From the NCBI GenBank assembly GCA_029204225.1, contig CM055092.1, positions 59,518,077 through 59,582,076 of the forward strand: a stretch of 64,000 bases of DNA. The letters are read 5' to 3'. The notes under the pieces were generated by a model that did not search any database, had not been told where the DNA came from, and saw only the letters and a list, made by a program, of their open reading frames with translations. This stretch comes from Diphasiastrum complanatum. Lineage: Eukaryota; Streptophyta; Lycopodiopsida; Lycopodiales; Lycopodiaceae. This document shows, one piece after another, positions 51,401 through 60,400 of this stretch (the first letter of the stretch is position 1; each line of letters opens with the position of its first letter). A program made the translations under genes and the position numbers.

Positions 51401-54400
51401 TTGAAGATGGCATGGCCTATGTCTTGTGGCATGCATGAGGAATCACATAAGAGAGGATAAATATGGTGACACTAGTGAAATACACATAACTGTCAAAATC
51501 TGAAAAGGATTTGCCCAGTAGGATGAACTGGTGGTGACGACACAAAGTGCATGGAGGTTTGGACCTGGGTATATGGAAATTTCGTTGCCTTTACAAAACC
51601 AAGCATATAATCGGATTCTACTAATATATAGAACTTGGTTGCCTTTCCATAAACAAGCATATAATCAGATCCCTTTTGTCGAATAAGCGAACGTCAACTG
51701 GAGTTGTATTTGGGCATTGCTCCACCCCAGTGATGATCTCCCACAGTTCCTTATCCATCAAAATACTCTTCATTTTGAATTTCCAAATGCCTAGTGTTCT
51801 AACACTGGGAGTATCCATAATGCAAACATGAATCTACCACCTGCTTCATCATGTATGTCCTTACAATAAGGGCAACACCCATGATAATCTGAACAAATGT
51901 AGCAGGCTCCCTGCCTGCTGCTTCTTTGATCCTGATGCTTCTGATCAAACATTTCAACTTCATTATCTACAACGACTTGGCATTGTAATGAGATCTACAA
52001 TCAACCATCATGAAGTAGCCACAACTAAAACTCAAAATATTTCTAATGAACACAGGTCAACGTTAAACCCCGTCATGTCAACTATGAAACATATTGTGAA
52101 AGTTGATCTTTGGCAAGTCATGGAAAGAATCAGCACAGTAATCCTATGATCAAAATTTGCAAACACCAATAGACTCTCAGCTATGAAAAAATAATTTAAA
52201 CCATGTCCGGTAACCTTAAAGGAGTTCAAAGATTTATGGCCAAACCTTAACTTGTGTGTTTTCACTTCTTCCTAACACACATGACAGCCACTTGTATAAG
52301 CTATGTGTTTCTAGTATCTTCCATCAGTTGACAAGACCTCCAAGTCCTAGAACCTCTACAATCTTTCTAGAAGGTAGTTAAACAGCGAATCAACCCATGT
52401 TCCCATGACAAGCATATCCCCCATACCAAATACCCCATTCAGAAAGTAATAAAATGGAAATAATAATGCATCAATGAATGTACTCTAGCAAAATCACCTC
52501 GCCATTGACAAGGACAAGGACATCTCCTGGTTCCAGAAGCTTATGAGAAGGACCTCCAGGCACCTACAAAATGAAACCTCAAATTAACAATATGTTGATT
52601 TATGTTTGCACAATCAATTCAATGAGCATAAAAATATTAAAAGGTACTTCAACCAAGTCAAACTGTCATACTCCATACACTCTGATAAGAAAGCATGCTT
52701 TTATTTCTCAGAGAATCACATACCACAGAATCCACAACAAGCATTCCAGTTTCAGTTGAAGGAGATGCCTGCCTGACCATCTGTGAATAATCATTGACTG
52801 TGAGTTTCTGGGTAATAGCAGAGAAACCAAAGCTTCCACCTACCACGAGTGGCTTGTATACCTGCTCCACTATATCAAGTATATATGCTAACGCAAACAG
52901 CAATTATTCACACTATCAACTTACAGCTTCTTTACCTGCTCAGTTTCCCTCTTCAGACCTAATCGCCGTGTCTCATCAAATCCTTTATGCATAAGCGTCA
53001 TCTTTCACAGTACAACGTTCACCTCTCAAGTTAGCTGCCATGTTAAAAACGGTCCTAAGAAACTTTGATGCAACAAGCAATGGAAGCTATTTCAAAGTAA
53101 GAAGTTGATATTAAATTTAAAAACCCTTGGAAGTAAACCAGCACAAAACTCAATGTTTTAACACAACTCTCACCAAAAGAAGCAAATCAGAGAAGTCAAA
53201 CAAGATCAGCTTATACCAAATAATCTCAAAGAAATAACAAAGCCAAAATGAACTGCTAGTTACATAGATGAAGCAATTATTAAAGCAGAAGCAACTGAAA
53301 AGCATCTGACACTAGTTAACCAATCAGCATTCCATCTTGAAAACAAACCTTAGCTTTTTGATAGAGAATATGCTAGGAACAACTCATACAAGAACTATGG
53401 CAGCTAAGGGGCACCTCAAGAACCTGCAAAATGATTAAAAAAAATTGTACAACCAGCTGCTAACTGAGCCCATGAGGGGCCACAATTTACCAATATCAAT
53501 TAGAAACAAATTCATATTCAAGCCCAACAAGTTGGGGGTGCGACTGGTCCCTACCATAGCTGCAGCAAATCGCGATTCGCTGGGTTTTGCGAATCGTGAT
53601 TCTGAGATTCACGATTCGCTGCAGCAAATTGCCAAAAAAAAATTACTTTCCACAAATCTTTTTGGACCTGAAATTTCTCGTATGACAGTCTGAGCTGAGA
53701 AATGTTTCGAGAATATAGAGCAAAACATGCAATACGGATGAACACCTTAAAGGTAGCCGCTAAGATTCCTCAACGATGTTCAAGTGTCAGTTGGGATGAG
53801 GCTAGCAGCAGCCTCTCTATTGTTACTAGGACGCAATTTCACAAGATATTAATAAACTGAAAAACAAATTATCGTGCTCCTGCTCTATCGTAGTTAGTTT
53901 TTGATATTTGGTAATAGAGCAGTAGAGTTCCAGGCCAAGGTGAAGGAAAACGGTTTTGAGAGCAAGAATCATGTGCAAGAAGAGTCAAAACCCAATTTCT
54001 AGCATCACAAGAGTTCGATGCCTGTCAGCCAAAAGGACCAGCACCCAACATTCAGCATATTGAGAGTGCTGGTGCCCAACAATCAGAGGGTAATTTGGTA
54101 GTTGAACGGATCAGCACCTAGTTTTTGGTGACTAGGAATGGGTGGTCACAAGCGGAAAAGGGGTGAACCCTACAAAAGATTGTTTTCTTTTGCTCTACCC
54201 CCAATTGGCTTCATTAACATCTGTAAGTTTTGGAAACTTTTTTGCTTTTAGGGTCTTAAAAATTGACATACAAAAAAAAGTTACAGAACATAGGCCCATG
54301 CACAACCTTATGATATCGTTACAAACAGGTGACAAATAGGTGAGAATGATTCTTATTTACTTTCTTCTAGAAAAAAAAAGAGAAGCTAAAAAAGCTGTTT

Positions 54401-57400
54401 CAAGTGAATTGTCTTCAGCCATTTGGTTGCTACTATGGCAGACTGTAGGGAGAAATCCATCGATTATGGACTTTAACTTATTCCTACAGGAATATCCCAG
54501 GAACTGGGTTGCAGGACCTCATTGGAACCAGAACTGCGATAGCCATCATGCCTTATAATCACATAAGATCCTCAGTATCCAACCATACGTATACGTAGTT
54601 AAATCAATTTTGTAGCTCTACCACAATTGGCTCCATTCCAATATGTACGTAAGCCCATTGTGGCCAAACATATAAATAATGATGACAAATAACCCCCTTA
54701 CTCACTGCCCTGAGAATACAACGAACAAAGAGATCTTGTAACAAAAGTGAAACATAGCTGTCCTCACACATTGTCTTGTGACTACCAAGGACAAACAAAA
54801 AGTGCCAGCACGTTGTTCATTTGCATTACATCCATATTCAAATGCAAGGAACCTCAAATTTCTAACATCAATATGTTGAAGAATAAGGCATCGATAGACG
54901 AGAAAAATGGGCCTGAAGTTCTGGAAATGATTCTAATTAACACTGATATCTCTAAACACACGAGAATCGTACTATCAAAACATTCACATTCAAACGAGGA
55001 TTAAAAAAGTTACCTGTAGTGTGCCTCGCGGAATGTGTACTGGTTGCCAACTATTCTTGGATAAGCTCGATTCAAGTATATCCTCTTGAAAAAATTTCAG
55101 CGCTCTAACAACCTACAGCAAAAGAGTTAGTCTTTTGGTAAAACCATGATATATCAAGCCAAAATGTGTGGCATCTGAAAGTAGCTAAAGTTGATATCAC
55201 AGATCCACATCACATGGTTTTTGAATCAGCGACTTGCACGTGCACACTTGTGAAAGAAGTGCAAAAAAGCATCTTTATCCTTACTGCCACACTACATGGA
55301 GACAGGAAGGCACTAACCATCATCACTTTCAAGCATTCCCTAAATATCTGACAAATTGAATGTCTGCATTACCAAGAGAAACAAAAGTTCTCTAAGGAAC
55401 CTCCTAAATAAAAAAACAGAACACAAACATGTCACTCATGCAAAAGTGCTCTTGTAGCTGTGGCTCATTTCGCAAGAACCAAGACACGTTCAGCCAGTAT
55501 AAAGATCACAAGCAGAGAACTGGAGACACAAAATGTTATTATCCTGAATATCTTTCACCTCCGACTGCTTAGCCAGAAGTGCTCAAATTTCCCAAGAAGG
55601 CTGACGAAGCTTGAATGTATCCTAAAAGAGGTCAAAAATTAAGAAGAGATTCTAGTGAGGTATGTCTTTTGGCAAAACAAAAAATAGAATCAGCCTTTGC
55701 TAAACTACCATATTGGATTGAACAAAGACTAGATAGAAATTAAACCAAGCGATGAAAACGACTAGGCATTAGAAATCAGATGACAAGCTAATTAAACAGA
55801 GAACCCCTCCCATGCGCTATTAAGGTAATCAACGGGTTCCACAAAGAATTAAATGCCCAGTGCTGGGAGATATTTCAAGACATTTTCGTACCGCTTGCGC
55901 TTGCATAGATTTACTAGAACAGAGTGCCACCTATCCAGTAAGAGGAGCAAAGATTGAAGCCTATTTTTTGAGTAGGCTAGAACTAAAAACAGATATGTGC
56001 TATTAGGAGCTTGTTGCTTTGGGCGAATGTGACTAGAGTAATACCAATGTTTAGAATGTTTCTCTACTCACAGTTACTTATTCTCTTGCTATTCGTTGCT
56101 TCATAAATTGACACAAGATCATAAATCAATACTGCTCATCCAGTGATCCAACATCTTACACGTTCCAAAGGAAGGAAATATGCAGAAGCACCAGCAGTTT
56201 TGCTGCCAGCATTAAGTGCTACTGCACATCCCTTGCAGTCGATGACTGGTGACCCACTCGATCCTCCCTTGGTACCAGAAGCGGCCTTTTGACAACAAAA
56301 GACAAACAGTTAAAGCTGCTGCATGCTTCAAGAGCAACATAAAAGGTACTGCAATGTATATTACCTCCACATTTTCAAGGCTCAGAAGTGGCCTTCTAAC
56401 AATCAAAAACTTTTATAATCCATGACACATGATTATGCCATTTGCAAGAAATGACCTAGAAGTTTGGAAAATTAAGAGACTCCAATCATTCAGGCAGCAA
56501 ACATCCAAGACTACTTGACCTCAAAAAGAGAAAATCTCACTTGGCCAACCGTAGCTCTAGGCACTGCCCCAAGGGACAAGTATATACTTTGATCAGATTT
56601 TGATCAGACAATTTCACAATAGAAAAACCTGAAAACCTACTCTCGATAAAATTATACATTTGTTCTTTACTGACCTCAGGAAAAACCTGAAAACCTTCTC
56701 TCGATAAAATTATACATTTGTTCTTTACTGTTTTACACATTAATAACAGATTTATATAGCCCAGCATAGGAAACAGCTGTTCAGTACAGATTCCTGGAAT
56801 CAAATTGCATGCTAAAAACCTCATGCCCCGAAATGCAATAAGGGTTAAGTAGCTCAAAAACACTACAATAAGCTTGCTGTTTAACATAATACTCTAATTA
56901 ATGAACATCCAGCAGTGAAACTTCATTTATGACCATCAATTTGTTTTACTAAAATAAGCAGGCACAACCTGCAAGTGATTTAGATTTGAAACAATAGTAG
57001 AAAAAGACACATAATAAAGCTCAAGTAAAATCCTCTATCACAAAGCATAGTTAAATTGACCTCTTATGAGTGTTGCAATCAAAATTGGAAAATGCAACAA
57101 GTAGTTAAAGCAGACATCAAGAACTAAAAATTTCGAAAGAGGAATACCTGCATGTAGAAAGTGTTGAAGTCATTGTAACCATCCCTACAAGCAAAGGTAA
57201 AAGATTTTAGACAGCTCACGTGAAATGTTGCCAGCAACTGGCCATTCTAAAATTGTGATTCTACTTGGATAAAAAATTAACATGCAATGTCACCTTCATG
57301 CACCTTTCCAATCATGACATGATTGAAGAATAAAATAACATCTGAGCAGCCAGAAAGGGCTGATCTTCAACTGTATTGATGGACCTGATTGACTTCTTGA

Positions 57401-60400
57401 TATCATCTTAAGGTAAGCAATGTTCAGAGGTAAATACAACTCAGACTAAAGGTCAAAGAATAATCAATGTCCAGAAATCCGGATTCATTAAGGAGCAAGA
57501 AATACCATGAATGTGATTAAAAAAACCCAAATGTGCGAATGTTGTGTACAGAAACCCTTGGTTGTGCTCCATTACAGAACATCTTCAAAATTAATCATCC
57601 GAAACATGAGCAAAAAAATATTCTAGAATCGGAAAGGGTCACAATGCAATTTGGGACGTGGTTAGCAAGCTAACCAATATGGTGTAATTTGTTCCAACAA
57701 AGGCTACTATCACGGCTTCGAAGCTAGCTCAACTTTTCCTTGAAAACTTATTGAGGTTGTTTGAATTGAAAAACGATGTCGTTCATCATTGTGATTGCAA
57801 GTTCACTGGCAAGTTCTAGCAATCGGTCTTTGAAGGACTGAAAACTAATATTAGTCTAGCGTCTTCAAATCATCCAGAATCAAATGGGCAAATTGAATGT
57901 ACCAACCAACCGATGGAAGATATGCTTCGAGCATTTTTCCAAGCGACGATCAAATTCAGAAATGTCCCTCCCGATGGTTGAGTTCACGTACAATAGTGCG
58001 AAACACTTTGTGACCAGATTTAGTCCTTTCATGTTGATGTTCAGCTTTTCAGCCATGTTCACTAGTATTTGTCGACTCAAAGGTCTCAAGGTGCAAGCTG
58101 CAAGACCAAGCCCAATTCTATGCTAACCAAAGTCGCTCACCTCAAGAATTTGAGATCGGACATTAGGTGTATCTTAGAATCCCAAAAGATTCTAAGACAC
58201 TTCGAACGGAGAAATATCCAATGTTGTCTCCTAAATATAGCAGCCCTTGCAAGATTGTAATTGGTTCGGTCATTGAGTGGATCTCCCGCTTGGGACAAAA
58301 TTTCATGATGTATTCCATGTTAGTTGCTTGAAAGAACAACGAGATTAAAAAATTCGATGGTCTTGACAACTCCAGTGCATGGGAGTGAGTCAGTAGTGAC
58401 TCTTTGGATGGGCAATAACAAAGCGTTTATCCCTTGATTCTGTACGGTCACCTTCCAAAGGTCGGCTAGTCAATTTCATAATAGAGGTAGAGCTTATTGA
58501 TAGTGAGTTCAACCATTAATAGCTTAGGAGAGACCTTGAGCCCACCCCCCTCATTTTTTTCGAGCCCCTTTCCAAAATCCATTGACGCCTCCAAGCCACA
58601 AACCATAGCACAGTCTATGAGGAAGGCTAACTATAAGATAGTTGATAGGACAGTGGCACATATGTTCTATGGCGTTAAGCTGCCCTTCACCATTGTTGAA
58701 ACCACCCCAGAGAGACCATGGCTAGTGTTTCAAATTCCATGCTAGCTATAGAACCCCGAATACAAAGCTCTTGCACACAAAACACTTAAGGGCAGGCATG
58801 ACAGAGTGTCGGGCCAACTCAACAGGTCAGGGAGAATTCTAGAAGTTCAGTTGATCTATTATGGCATATGGATAGACTGATCTTCGTCAATGGCATCATC
58901 TGCTATGGGCACGTATCGTGTTCTTCCAAGTCATAGATGCCTCTCAAGGGGTAGGACTACAATCACCTAGTTCATCTATGAGCATATCCAAGATGCCATA
59001 GAGGATGTTGGCCCTACCAACGTCATGTAGGTGGTGGTAAATAGGTTGACAACACATCAAATTGCGTTGGGATGGCAAATTGCATCCTACCCCCACATCG
59101 TCTGGATTCCTTGTGCGACCCACTCCATGCACCTGTGACCTCATGTTCTACGAGATATTTTGCCTAGATTAGGTCTCCATGATCACCACCCACAACCATG
59201 TCTATTGTGACATTTGTCATATGGAAGCATTGAGCCCTAGCCACGCTCCACTCTCAAATCGCCTAGGCTAGGTCTCTTGTCCGACATTAAGAGAAGACCT
59301 TGTCCTGCTTGTAATGTGGTCACTAGATATAGCAGAATTGGAGGATATGTGAATAGGCTACATTCAAGGGCTAGTAGGCCTTGGTGCCCAAATATACTAC
59401 ACATCCCATTCCATGAATGCTATGTTAGCTAAAAATTTTGAATATTTAGATATTTGCCTTGCGCAAATCCTCTTAATGAAATAGATTAATTATTTTCCAC
59501 CTTGCAACGAAATTACCCAATGCATGTGTGGGACGTCATGCACGCATGAAGCTAATTATAGTCTAGGTAATCCCCACCCAAGATATGAATCCTAAGTAAT
59601 CTCTATACCCAAGTTATGGTCCAAAACTAAACCTTGCAAGTCTCAAACAATACCTAGTACCTAAAGTACTCAATGGATTGTCTACAAACCAACCATGCCA
59701 CTATGAAAATAAGTAGGCTATCGATTACAAATGTCACCAAAAAAACAATCATTCATTCACTTCCAAAGTACATCCTCTTTCTACTCTACATCAAATATGA
59801 TGCTGGCAAGCTATATTTACAATTCAATGAAGATACTTCAAAATCATGTTGCATTTATAACTCCCTTAATGTGCATAAATGGGCATCACGCAATCATATC
59901 ATCAATAAAGTGATCCTCGGACTCCACCTCAAGTAAGGAACATAACAGGCAAATCCTCTCTTCCTTCAAAGGAATCTCAATCCCAAGCTAACGGGATGAA
60001 ACGTGAAGCTGTCCAGATATGAATATAAGACTGTGAGATAATCTTGAATCCAAATAGCATGGTAGAACTAGGAACCCTGTTATATCCAACTCCAAAAAGT
60101 GATTTCAATAATAGTCAAGTTTGACCTCTAATTGGCCCTGCCGTGCTCAATCAAGATATGCTCTGTACAAGGAACGTCTAATGTAATCATGGGTGACCAA
60201 TGGAAGGTCTATGATAGAAATGCCAAGAGTCTCAAGTGAATGAGATTGTCCCCCAACTATCTCTTTAAACCCTCTCTAGTCATGGAAACCATAACCACAT
60301 CATCTGCATAAAGAAGGATGGCAATCAAAATGTTACCAAGTTTGAAACCTGCACCACCACACTACTTAATGACTCTCTCGAGCTCATCAATGTATAGTCC

